DNA from: Bacillota bacterium
GTDB taxonomy: Bacteria > Bacillota > Sulfobacillia > JAJZYS01 > JAJYTV01
Length of the DNA stretch: 7,173 nucleotides
Direction of reading: 5' to 3'
Assembly: GCA_021810725.1 (NCBI GenBank)
Contig: JAJZIE010000121.1
Location: 1-7,173, forward strand
How positions within the stretch are numbered: position 1 is the stretch's first letter; each line of letters starts with the position of its first letter. A program made the translations under genes and the position numbers. Below are positions 1 through 5,424 of this stretch, piece after piece. Under the pieces are notes generated by a model. It ran no database searches. It was not told the origin of the DNA and worked only from the letters and a program-made list of their open reading frames with translations.

Positions 1-532
1 CCCTGGCCTCCTTCACCTGGGCGTAGCGGGCCCACGGCAGGAGGTCCTTGGTCTCGGCCTCGAGGACGTCGTCGCCGGTGACGAGCGCCACCGGCACGCC
101 GAAGGTGGCGGCCCAGTACGCGTTCAGCCCGAGTTCGCCCACCCGGCGTCCGGAGATCTGTGCCTCCTGCACCGTGAGGTTGTAGGTGTGCGCGAGCGTC
201 GAGGGGCTGCCCGCCATGGCATGGTAGCCGGTGCAGAACATGAGGTCGAAGTCTTGCGTCAGCCCCTCCACCATGCTGCCCGGCTTGGGCGATCCGCTCA
301 GGACGAGGGCGCGCGGGTCGATCTGGTCCAGGGGCAGGTTGCGCATGCCGTCGTGAGAGTCGTTGACCACCACCGTCGTCGCGCCGCCCTGGAACGCGCC
401 CTCGATCGCCGCGTTCACCTCGGCCGCCATGAGCCGGCGCGCCAGTTCGTAGTCATGTTCGCCAGGATTGGTCATCACCCAGCCGGTGACGCCAGCGGTT
501 CCCTCCATGTCGGTCGAGATGTACACCTGCAT
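1..532 (-). CDS. dppA: D-aminopeptidase, peptidase family M55 (DppA type), 3' end outside window
   Basis: Zinc-dependent aminopeptidase of family M55. The Bacillus subtilis member is a cytoplasmic decamer that removes N-terminal D-amino acids from short peptides such as D-Ala-D-Ala. The visible 177 residues open with MQVYISTDMEGTAGV. The metal-ligand positions known from B. subtilis DppA are all present at the same residue numbers: Asp8 and Glu10 (TDMEG), His60 (VNDSHDG), His104 (TGYHA) and Glu133 (VGELGLNAY). His115, the proposed nucleophile position, is also present (LAHTY). About 90-100 C-terminal residues expected for a ~270-residue family member lie beyond position 1. The ATG at 532 is chosen because the family motif begins at residue 4 and a GGAG lies 8 nt upstream. 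It follows the asparaginase gene after 33 nt, without a visible terminator, and is probably cotranscribed from the acpS side. Family assignment is firm. The physiological substrate (wall peptide or dietary D-peptide) is inferred. Confidence 0.93.
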   Translation of the reverse strand, partial: MQVYISTDMEGTAGVTGWVMTNPGEHDYELARRLMAAEVNAAIEGAFQGGATTVVVNDSHDGMRNLPLDQIDPRALVLSGSPKPGSMVEGLTQDFDLMFCTGYHAMAGSPSTLAHTYNLTVQEAQISGRRVGELGLNAYWAATFGVPVALVTGDDVLEAETKDLLPWARYAQVKEAR

Positions 533-540
533 CCTATCGA

Positions 541-549
541 CTCCCCTCC
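541..549 (-). promoter_or_regulatory. Ribosome binding site of dppA
   Basis: The minus strand reads GGAGGGGAG, ending 8 nt before the ATG at 532. It lies in the 33-nt gap after the asparaginase stop codon, so dppA has its own initiation signal within the operon. No terminator-like hairpin is seen in this gap. Confidence 0.6.
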
Positions 550-565
550 AGTCCCCTTTGCGACT

Positions 566-1579
566 CTAGACCAGCACCTTGAGACGGAACTGGGAGCGGA
601 CCTCGCCCACCTCGCGCCCGGCGAAGTTGCGCTGCGTCCCGCCGCGCCAGTTCCTGAGCTCCTGGACCTCGGCATCGTCGAGGAAGCCCGCCTGGCGCAG
701 GGACTCCACGAGCGCGGGCGAGACACCGCGGGACTGCCCGTCGTCCAGCTTGATCGCGAGGCCCTGCCCGCGCCCCAGGTCTCCGACGCCGAACACTGCC
801 TCCGCGCCCGTCTTCGCGACCAGTCTTCCCCGACCGACCCGCATGATGTCGACGCCGACACGGTTGCGGCCGGCGATGAGGTACGGGTGCTCCATCATGG
901 CGTCGCGCACGCGGCTCGCCGCGTCGCGGAGCTCCGGCCTCAGGTCCCTGGGGTCCGCAAGGCGCGCATAGCCTGTGGCCATGGCCCTTAGCGGCACGCC
1001 GAAGACCGGGGCGCTGCACCCGTCGACGCCGATCGCGATCTCGCTCTCGTCGACCGAGCACATCTCCGCGACGATGCTGCGGATGAGCCGCTGGCCCGGC
1101 GCCTCGGGATCGAGATAGTGGCTCGTGTCGCCGCCCAGGATCTGCGCGACGCCCAGCATGGCGGCGTGCTTGCCGGAACAGTTGTTGTGGATCGACGTCG
1201 GTTCGAGGCCCTGCCTGCGCAGCTCCTCGAAGGACTCGGGGTCAGACGGCGGATGCGCTCCGCACTGCAGATCCTCGACGTCCTTGCCCACGAGGGAAAG
1301 CACGTGCCGGACCTGCTCGAGGTGCACGGGCTCCGCCGTGTGGCTGGCGGTTGCGATCGCGAGGTCGGCCGGGGTCATGCCATAGTGGTCGGCGGCGCCG
1401 CTCATCACCACCGCCATGGTCTGAAAAGGCTTGGCCGATGACCGCATGTAGATCCTGCGCTCGGGATCGCCGAGCGCCAGAAGCAGCTTCCCGCTGCGGT
1501 CGGCCACCGCGACGTGCCCGTAATGCTTGCTCTCCACCATCTGGCCGCGCAAGACTTCCACCATCAACTCAGCGTCCAC
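566..1579 (-). CDS. Asparaginase II family protein (zinc-type L-asparaginase, Rhizobium etli AnsA class)
   Basis: Predicted 337-residue cytoplasmic amidohydrolase that converts asparagine to aspartate and ammonia. It belongs to asparaginase_II (PF06089), which is unrelated in fold to E. coli AnsA/AnsB. The characteristic start VEVLRGQMVESKHYG is present. Residues described for the R. etli enzyme are found close to their published positions: the SxxK pair Ser47/Lys50 (RSSAKPFQ), Ser79 (TASHTAEP), the zinc ligands Cys134 and Lys137 (NNCSGKH) and Cys188 (DGCSAPVFG), and Lys256 (AKTGAE). The length is typical of the family. The GTG at 1579 is preferred because AGGAGGT lies 8 nt upstream. An in-frame ATG at 1564 lacks a good ribosome site and is the alternative. 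The start overlaps the preceding gamma-glutamyl hydrolase gene by 11 nt, which implies translational coupling. The open frame continues upstream to 1825, but that part lies inside the neighbouring gene. True substrate preference is not shown by sequence. Confidence 0.92.
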   Translation of the reverse strand: MDAELMVEVLRGQMVESKHYGHVAVADRSGKLLLALGDPERRIYMRSSAKPFQTMAVVMSGAADHYGMTPADLAIATASHTAEPVHLEQVRHVLSLVGKDVEDLQCGAHPPSDPESFEELRRQGLEPTSIHNNCSGKHAAMLGVAQILGGDTSHYLDPEAPGQRLIRSIVAEMCSVDESEIAIGVDGCSAPVFGVPLRAMATGYARLADPRDLRPELRDAASRVRDAMMEHPYLIAGRNRVGVDIMRVGRGRLVAKTGAEAVFGVGDLGRGQGLAIKLDDGQSRGVSPALVESLRQAGFLDDAEVQELRNWRGGTQRNFAGREVGEVRSQFRLKVLV

Positions 1580-2285
1580 TGGCTGAGACCTCCTCGGCAG
1601 CCTTGACAAGCGAGCGGAACAGCGCGCGCGCGGTCTCGTCCTCGCGCCACAGTCCCTCGGGGTGCCACTGCACGGCGATCCAGAAGGGGTGGCCCGGATC
1701 CTCGAACGCCTCGACGACACCGTCCGGCGCCAAGGCGCATACGACGGCCCCATCCGGCAGGCGTCGCACCGACTGGTGGTGGAACGAGTTGACGCGCAAG
1801 CTCTCGGACCCCACGAGGGCGCCAAGGCGCGACCCCACCGTCACCTTCACCGCATGGCTCTTGTGGCCGCGCGGTGCGCGCTGCACGTGCTGCAGAGCCT
1901 CAGGCATCTGGGTCGGCAGGTCCTGGTAGACGTCGCCGCCGAGCGCCACCGCCATCAGCTGGCAGCCGCGGCAGATGCCGAGGGCAGGTACCCGGGCCTG
2001 GTAAGCCGCGCGGCAGAGTTCCACCTCGAACGAGTCCCGGCGGGGGCTGACCTCGCCAAGGCCCGGCAGCGGCGCCTCGCCGAAATAGGCGGGGTCGAGG
2101 TCGACGCCGCCGGTGAAGAGCAGGCCATCGAGGCGCGAGAGCACTTCCTGCGCTGTCCCGGATCCGCCCGCCAGCAGCACCGGCACGCCGCCCGCGGCCT
2201 CGATCGCATCAAGGTAGGCGGCGTTCAGCTGGAACCGGTCCGACTGCTCGTCGACGCTGCATGTGATCCCGATCAGTGGCTTCAT
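1569..2285 (-). CDS. Class I glutamine-amidotransferase-like gamma-glutamyl hydrolase (peptidase C26, PuuD type)
   Basis: 238-residue protein of the peptidase C26 group, whose members hydrolyse gamma-glutamyl amide bonds (for example gamma-glutamyl-GABA hydrolase PuuD). A class I amidotransferase fold covers the whole chain. It begins PLIGITC, has the nucleophile elbow GICRGCQ with Cys105, and completes the triad with His208 and Glu210 in VQWHPE. Also visible are the TGGVDLDP loop (residues 58-65), PRRDSFE (81-87) and NSFHHQSV (166-173), all typical of this group. The ATG at 2285 is chosen because AGGA lies 8 nt upstream. An ATG three codons earlier (2294) directly abuts that site and is unlikely. 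It lies 36 nt after alr and its end overlaps the asparaginase start by 11 nt. There is no polyamine-catabolism gene nearby, so the PuuD substrate should not be assumed. In this context a gamma-glutamyl bond of wall peptides or gamma-glutamyl amides is possible, which is inference. Confidence 0.9.
   Translation of the reverse strand: MKPLIGITCSVDEQSDRFQLNAAYLDAIEAAGGVPVLLAGGSGTAQEVLSRLDGLLFTGGVDLDPAYFGEAPLPGLGEVSPRRDSFEVELCRAAYQARVPALGICRGCQLMAVALGGDVYQDLPTQMPEALQHVQRAPRGHKSHAVKVTVGSRLGALVGSESLRVNSFHHQSVRRLPDGAVVCALAPDGVVEAFEDPGHPFWIAVQWHPEGLWREDETARALFRSLVKAAEEVSASGR
1588..1594 (-). promoter_or_regulatory. Ribosome binding site that decides the asparaginase GTG start
   Basis: The minus strand carries AGGAGGT, a near-perfect anti-16S match, 8 nt before the GTG at 1579. 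It lies inside the 3' end of the preceding gene. This spacing favours the GTG over the ATG at 1564, which would leave 23 nt between this site and the start. Confidence 0.7.
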
Positions 2286-2293
2286 GGTCACCA

Positions 2294-2297
2294 TCCT
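2294..2297 (-). promoter_or_regulatory. Ribosome binding site of the gamma-glutamyl hydrolase gene
   Basis: AGGA on the minus strand ends 8 nt before the ATG at 2285. Its last A is also the first base of the upstream ATG at 2294, which would then have no spacer. This supports the shorter protein. Confidence 0.5.
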
Positions 2298-2321
2298 AGG
2301 TTGGAATGAACGGATGAGTCC

Positions 2322-3437
2322 CTAGCTGCGCGGACGGTAGACGCGGGGCAGGCGCGAACTCATGCCGGTGACGATCTCGTAGTTGATCGTGCCGATGAGA
2401 CCCGCAAGTTCCTCCGCCGTCACCTCCCGGTCCTTCTGCCGCCCCATGAGGACGGCCTCGTCGCCGACCGATACGGGGAAGTCGCTGTCGACCGCCACCG
2501 TCGTCTGGTCCATGGAGATCCGCCCCGCCACGCGCCAGTGCATGCCGCCGATCAACACCCGGGCGCGGCCGGAGAAGTTGCGGCGGTAGCCGTCCGCGTA
2601 GCCGATGCCGAGCGTGGCGATCTGGATGTCCCGATCGGCCACGTAGGTCTGGCCGTAGCCCACGGGCGTGCCTTTGGGTACGCGCTTGACGAAATTGACA
2701 TGCGCGTGCAGCGACATCACCGGCTGCAATCCCTTGGGCGGCGGACTTGTGCCATCCGGGTTGAGACCATACATCGCAATGCCGGTGCGCACAAGGTTCG
2801 TTCCGGCCGCATCGTATTGGCCAAGCGTGCCAGCCGAATTGAGGATGTGTCGCCAGGGTGGCAGCAGTGACGCCTTTTCGAGCCGACCAAGAGCCGCCTG
2901 AAAGAGTCCGATCTGCCTCTGCGTGAAGGCGTCGTCCTGACCGGCGGAGGACAGATGAGAGAACACGCCTTCGAAGCGCAGGTGGTCGCTCGCGGCGACG
3001 CGACGCGCGAGCTCCACGGCGTCCTGCGGCCTCGCCCCGATCCGGCCCATGCCGGTGTCGAGCTTGAGATGCACGCCCAAGGTCTTGCCCGCCCGCGCAG
3101 CGATGTGGCTGGCCTGCTCGATCGCGATCGGATCGGACACGGTGACGCTGACGTTGTGCCTTGCGCATGTCTCGTACTCGTCCGGCCGCAGGTGGCCGAG
3201 GATCAGCATCGGCGCGACGATGCCGGCATGGCGTATCTCCTCTGCCTCCATCTGGGTCGCGACGCCGAGCCACTGCGCCCCGGCCTGCAAGGCGACCTGC
3301 GCGACCGGTACCGCCCCGTGCCCGTAGGCGTTCGCCTTGACGACCGCCATCAGCTTGCGCTGGCCCGCCGCCCGGCCAAGCAGTTCAACGTTCATCGCGA
3401 GGCGCCGCAGATCCACCTCGATGAAGGCGCTACGCAT
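2322..3437 (-). CDS. alr: Alanine racemase (PLP-dependent)
   Basis: 371-residue fold-type III PLP enzyme interconverting L- and D-alanine in the cytosol, supplying D-Ala for peptidoglycan. The N-terminal barrel carries the PLP lysine Lys34 in VVKANAYGHG. Further family landmarks are KLDTGMGRIG (125-134), FSHLSSA (159-165), NSAGTL (200-205), RTGIAMYG (217-224), GIGYADGY (277-284) and GRISMDQT (305-312). The second catalytic base, the tyrosine of the VSYG-type motif, is Tyr261 in VGYGQTY. Length is typical. The ATG at 3437 is preceded by GGAGGG with a 7-nt spacer. The start overlaps the nnr stop by 8 nt (ATGCGTAG), so the two are probably translationally coupled. The acpS-nnr-alr order is common in Gram-positive bacteria and supports biosynthetic Alr. 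The D-peptide gene downstream would let D-Ala be recycled through the same operon. The open frame extends to 3773, but that extension lies within nnr and is not real coding sequence. Confidence 0.97.
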   Translation of the reverse strand: MRSAFIEVDLRRLAMNVELLGRAAGQRKLMAVVKANAYGHGAVPVAQVALQAGAQWLGVATQMEAEEIRHAGIVAPMLILGHLRPDEYETCARHNVSVTVSDPIAIEQASHIAARAGKTLGVHLKLDTGMGRIGARPQDAVELARRVAASDHLRFEGVFSHLSSAGQDDAFTQRQIGLFQAALGRLEKASLLPPWRHILNSAGTLGQYDAAGTNLVRTGIAMYGLNPDGTSPPPKGLQPVMSLHAHVNFVKRVPKGTPVGYGQTYVADRDIQIATLGIGYADGYRRNFSGRARVLIGGMHWRVAGRISMDQTTVAVDSDFPVSVGDEAVLMGRQKDREVTAEELAGLIGTINYEIVTGMSSRLPRVYRPRS

Positions 3438-4923
3438 CGGCGCGCCCTCCAAAAGCCGCCGGCAGGAGGTCGGCGATCTCGCTGGCGAGGCCACCGCGGC
3501 TGAGCCGCTCCCGCAGCGTAGCGCCGGCCTTGGCGTGCGCCAGGGCGGCGCGCTCCGCCGCCGGCCTGGCCGCGAAGCCCTGGGCGAGCTGCGCCCCCAG
3601 GGCGCCGCTGAGGACGTCGCCGGTGCCGCCCGTCGCAAGTTCCGGGCCGCCCCGGTCGACGATCCCGACGGGGCCGTGCGGCGCGGCGACGAATGTGGGA
3701 TGACCCTTGAGCAGCACGACGGCACCGCTCCTTTCGGCGATCTCGCACGCTGCCTGAAGACGCGAAGGAGCATCGTCGGCGACGGCTCGCCCGAGCAGGC
3801 GACCCGCCTCGCCGGCGTGCGGCGTAAGGACGGTGGGCCCTGGCCGTCGGCGCAGGACGTCGAGCCGCCCCTGGATGGGCCGCAGCCCGGCGGCGTCGAT
3901 CAGAAGAGGACGGTGCAGTCCGAGGTAGAGTCGCAGCCAGTGGTCGAACCCCTGCGCATCCATCCGGCCAAGGCCTGGTCCGATCACGATCGACGTCGCG
4001 TCGCGGAACGTCTCCGGGCTTAGGACGGACGGGTCGATCACGCCGCCCCTCGCCTGCAGTCGCCGTTCGATCACTTCGGGCAACGCCGCCGCGTGCGCCA
4101 GCACCTCGGCGACCGACGCGAGCACGGTGAGGCCGCTGCCGCCGCGCAGGGCTCCGCGTGCGGCGAGCCAGGCGGCGCCCGGGTACTGCGCGCAGCCGGC
4201 GACGATGACCGTGCGCCCGTAGGCGCCCTTGCCGGCCGTCGGCGCTATCGCCGGCGCCGCGAACTCCTCGACCCGTTCCAGCCGGCCGTGCTCGAGCCAC
4301 TGCGGCAGGAGTCCCAGCGGCTCAAGCAGGATCTCGCCGCAGTACGCCCTGCCCGGCCAGAAGAGATGGCCCGGCTTCAGCGCGCCGAGGGCGACCGTGC
4401 AGGTCGCCCGGACCGCGGTTCCCGCAATGGCTCCCGTGTCTCCCAGAACGCCGGAGGGCAGGTCGGCCGACACCACGGGAATCCCGACCGCCTCGAGATA
4501 GCGCACCGCCCTCAAGGCATTGCCGGCGACCTCTCCGCGCAGGGAGGTGCCGAAGATGGCGTCGATGGCGCCATCGAACCGTCCAGGCGGCCAGCCGTCC
4601 GCCTCGATCCACAGGACCCCGGAAGCATCTTGGAGTCTTTGCCACTGCAGTTTGGCCGCTCCGCGCAGCCGGCCGGGATCCCCGATGAGCCAGACGTGCA
4701 CCTCGGCGCCTCTCGCGAGCAGGTGGCGCGCGGCGGTCAGACCGTCGCCGCCGTTCTGGCCGGGACCGGCCACGACCAGCACGCGGGGCCGCGGCGGCAG
4801 GCGGCGCAGGAGTTCAAGCGCGATCGCATGTCCCGCAGTTTCCATCAGGATCTCGCTGCCGAGCCCGTGTTTTGCGGCCACGTCCTCCGCGGCGCGCATC
4901 TCGTCTGCCGTCAATACCTTCAC
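3430..4923 (-). CDS. nnr: Bifunctional NAD(P)H-hydrate epimerase / ADP-dependent (S)-NAD(P)H-hydrate dehydratase
   Basis: 497-residue metabolite-repair enzyme. It epimerises damaged, hydrated NAD(P)H and dehydrates the S form back to NAD(P)H using ADP. The epimerase domain (about 1-215, YjeF_N) shows the substrate/K+ loop GQNGGDG with Asn57 and Asp60, then Asp121, GTSLRGE (125-131) and ADLPSG with Asp154 and Ser157. The dehydratase domain (about 225-497, ribokinase-like carbohydrate kinase fold) shows KGAYGR (232-237), IGPGLGR (314-320), TPHAGE (367-372), LLKGHPT (404-410) and ATGGTGD with catalytic Asp436. Departures from the usual motifs are GQNGGDG for GNNGGDG, METAG for MENAG, and IDAAGL (342-347) where DADAL or DADGL is usual. 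The start is the GTG at 4923, which shares GTGA with the acpS stop, a 4-nt overlap typical of coupled translation. The end overlaps alr by 8 nt. The fused two-domain form is the usual bacterial form. Confidence 0.95.
   Translation of the reverse strand: MKVLTADEMRAAEDVAAKHGLGSEILMETAGHAIALELLRRLPPRPRVLVVAGPGQNGGDGLTAARHLLARGAEVHVWLIGDPGRLRGAAKLQWQRLQDASGVLWIEADGWPPGRFDGAIDAIFGTSLRGEVAGNALRAVRYLEAVGIPVVSADLPSGVLGDTGAIAGTAVRATCTVALGALKPGHLFWPGRAYCGEILLEPLGLLPQWLEHGRLERVEEFAAPAIAPTAGKGAYGRTVIVAGCAQYPGAAWLAARGALRGGSGLTVLASVAEVLAHAAALPEVIERRLQARGGVIDPSVLSPETFRDATSIVIGPGLGRMDAQGFDHWLRLYLGLHRPLLIDAAGLRPIQGRLDVLRRRPGPTVLTPHAGEAGRLLGRAVADDAPSRLQAACEIAERSGAVVLLKGHPTFVAAPHGPVGIVDRGGPELATGGTGDVLSGALGAQLAQGFAARPAAERAALAHAKAGATLRERLSRGGLASEIADLLPAAFGGRADA
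3445..3450 (-). promoter_or_regulatory. Ribosome binding site of alr
   Basis: GGAGGG on the minus strand lies 7 nt upstream of the ATG at 3437, inside the last codons of nnr. It fixes the alr start and rules out the longer frame reaching 3773. Confidence 0.7.
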
Positions 4924-5288
4924 GACTCGATCACCACCATCGCCACTGCATACTCCCGCTCGTGCGTCAGGCTGACGTGCCAGCGCGTCGCGCCCAAGCT
5001 CCATGCGGCCTCGAGCAGCCCGCCCCTCAGTTCCAGGCGCGGAGGGCCGCCTCGGCCGCCGAGCACGACGGCATCGCGCCAGCGCGTTCGCCCGGCGGCT
5101 CCGCCGACCGCCTTGCGCGCGGCCTCCTTGGCGGCGAAACGTGCCGCCAGAGACCGAAGGTCGCCCTGGCCCGCCAGAGCGTCGATCTCCTCCGGCGCGA
5201 AGAGGCGCTCGCGCAGGCCGGGGTGGCGCGCAAAGGCCAGTCCCAGGCGTTCGATCGCCACCACGTCCACGCCGATGCCGACGATCAA
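4920..5288 (-). CDS. acpS: Holo-[acyl-carrier-protein] synthase (4'-phosphopantetheinyl transferase)
   Basis: 122-residue enzyme transferring 4'-phosphopantetheine from CoA to the serine of acyl carrier protein, activating fatty acid synthesis in the cytoplasm. It shows the N-terminal GIGVDVVAIERL with Mg-binding Asp8, the central ARFAAKEAARKAVG with Glu55, and the C-terminal HVSLTHEREYAVAMV. Length matches AcpS enzymes (about 120-126 residues). No ATG fits. The TTG at 5288 is chosen because it places the protein start two residues before GIGVD and has GGAGG 7 nt upstream. Another in-frame TTG at 5336 would add 16 residues with no family resemblance. It is the first gene of the minus-strand operon, and its stop overlaps the nnr GTG. 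A rare TTG start on an essential, low-abundance enzyme suggests reduced translation, which is inference. Confidence 0.95.
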   Translation of the reverse strand: MIVGIGVDVVAIERLGLAFARHPGLRERLFAPEEIDALAGQGDLRSLAARFAAKEAARKAVGGAAGRTRWRDAVVLGGRGGPPRLELRGGLLEAAWSLGATRWHVSLTHEREYAVAMVVIES

Positions 5289-5295
5289 CTCCGCG

Positions 5296-5300
5296 CCTCC
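5296..5300 (-). promoter_or_regulatory. Ribosome binding site that decides the acpS TTG start
   Basis: GGAGG on the minus strand is followed by the 7-nt spacer CGCGGAG and then TTG at 5288. This is the only good anti-16S match near the 5' end of the gene and supports the unusual start codon. Confidence 0.7.
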
Positions 5301-5350
5301 CCGCCGGGATAGCTCCACCAAGGACGGGCGTTCCAATCGGCCTGCTTCGG

Positions 5351-5369
5351 GGAGCCTGGCCCAGGCACC
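5351..5369. repeat. Inverted repeat in the acpS leader
   Basis: The plus strand reads GGAGCCTGGCCCAGGCACC. GCCTGG and CCAGGC are perfect inverted copies around one central base, and flanking GG and CC pair beyond an A-A mismatch. In the acpS transcript it would form a compact hairpin with a three-base loop, roughly 60 nt before the start codon. It could be a 5'-UTR hairpin or a protein-binding palindrome. There is no U-tract, so it is not a standard terminator. In G+C-rich DNA such a palindrome can also arise by chance. Confidence 0.4.
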
Positions 5370-5386
5370 TGCCGCAAGGGTCGACG

Positions 5387-5415
5387 ATTGTCGCTGCAGG
5401 TGTAAGGCGTTACAA
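5387..5415 (-). promoter_or_regulatory. Predicted sigma-70-type promoter of the acpS-nnr-alr operon
   Basis: On the minus strand a -35 TTGTAA (5415-5410) is followed by exactly 17 bp and a -10 GACAAT (5392-5387). Transcription should begin near 5380, giving a leader of about 90 nt before the TTG at 5288. Both boxes are A+T-rich in an otherwise G+C-rich stretch. The -10 departs from consensus at its first base (G for T) and at its third and fourth bases. It overlaps the menF promoter almost completely, head to head. Read by eye from consensus only. Confidence 0.5.
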
Positions 5416-5416
5416 T
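5388..5416 (+). promoter_or_regulatory. Predicted sigma-70-type promoter of menF-menD
   Basis: The plus strand has a -35 TTGTCG (5388-5393), a 17-bp spacer, and a -10 TACAAT (5411-5416), which differs from TATAAT at one base. Start of transcription is expected near 5422-5424, directly in front of the menF ATG at 5425, so the mRNA would have little or no leader. The -35 lies on the -10 of the opposing acpS promoter and vice versa. Confidence 0.6.
5401..5414. promoter_or_regulatory. Candidate operator, inverted repeat TGTAA-N4-TTACA
   Basis: TGTAA (5401-5405) and TTACA (5410-5414) are perfect inverted copies separated by GGCG. The repeat covers most of the menF -10 box and the -35 box of the acpS promoter, so a dimeric regulator bound here could block both directions. 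No regulator gene is in the window and the binding family cannot be named from five-base arms. Confidence 0.4.
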
Positions 5417-5424
5417 GGTGACAA

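Noticed and set aside
188..991. Plus-strand open frame (267 codons) opposite dppA and the asparaginase
   Set aside because: No domain signature. It covers the antisense of two genes with complete catalytic motifs and crosses their junction.
1580..1825. In-frame 82-codon extension upstream of the asparaginase
   Set aside because: It lies inside the C26 hydrolase gene in another frame, has no homology-like content, and the GTG at 1579 has its own strong ribosome site.
2286..2321. Possible terminator or promoter in the alr to C26-hydrolase gap
   Set aside because: The 36 nt contain no stem-loop with a U-tract and no convincing -35/-10 pair; only the ribosome site is evident.
3438..3773. In-frame 112-codon extension upstream of alanine racemase
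   Set aside because: It overlaps the nnr dehydratase domain in another frame. Alr of 371 residues is already full length and preceded by GGAGGG.
5289..5336. 16-residue N-terminal extension of AcpS from an upstream TTG
   Set aside because: AcpS proteins start at or just before GIGVD, and the TTG at 5288 has a GGAGG at the right distance.
4093..5421. Long plus-strand open frame (442 codons) opposite nnr and acpS
   Set aside because: Its translation is Arg/Ala/Pro-rich low-complexity sequence with no family motifs. It lies antisense to two clearly identified genes, a common artefact of G+C-rich DNA.
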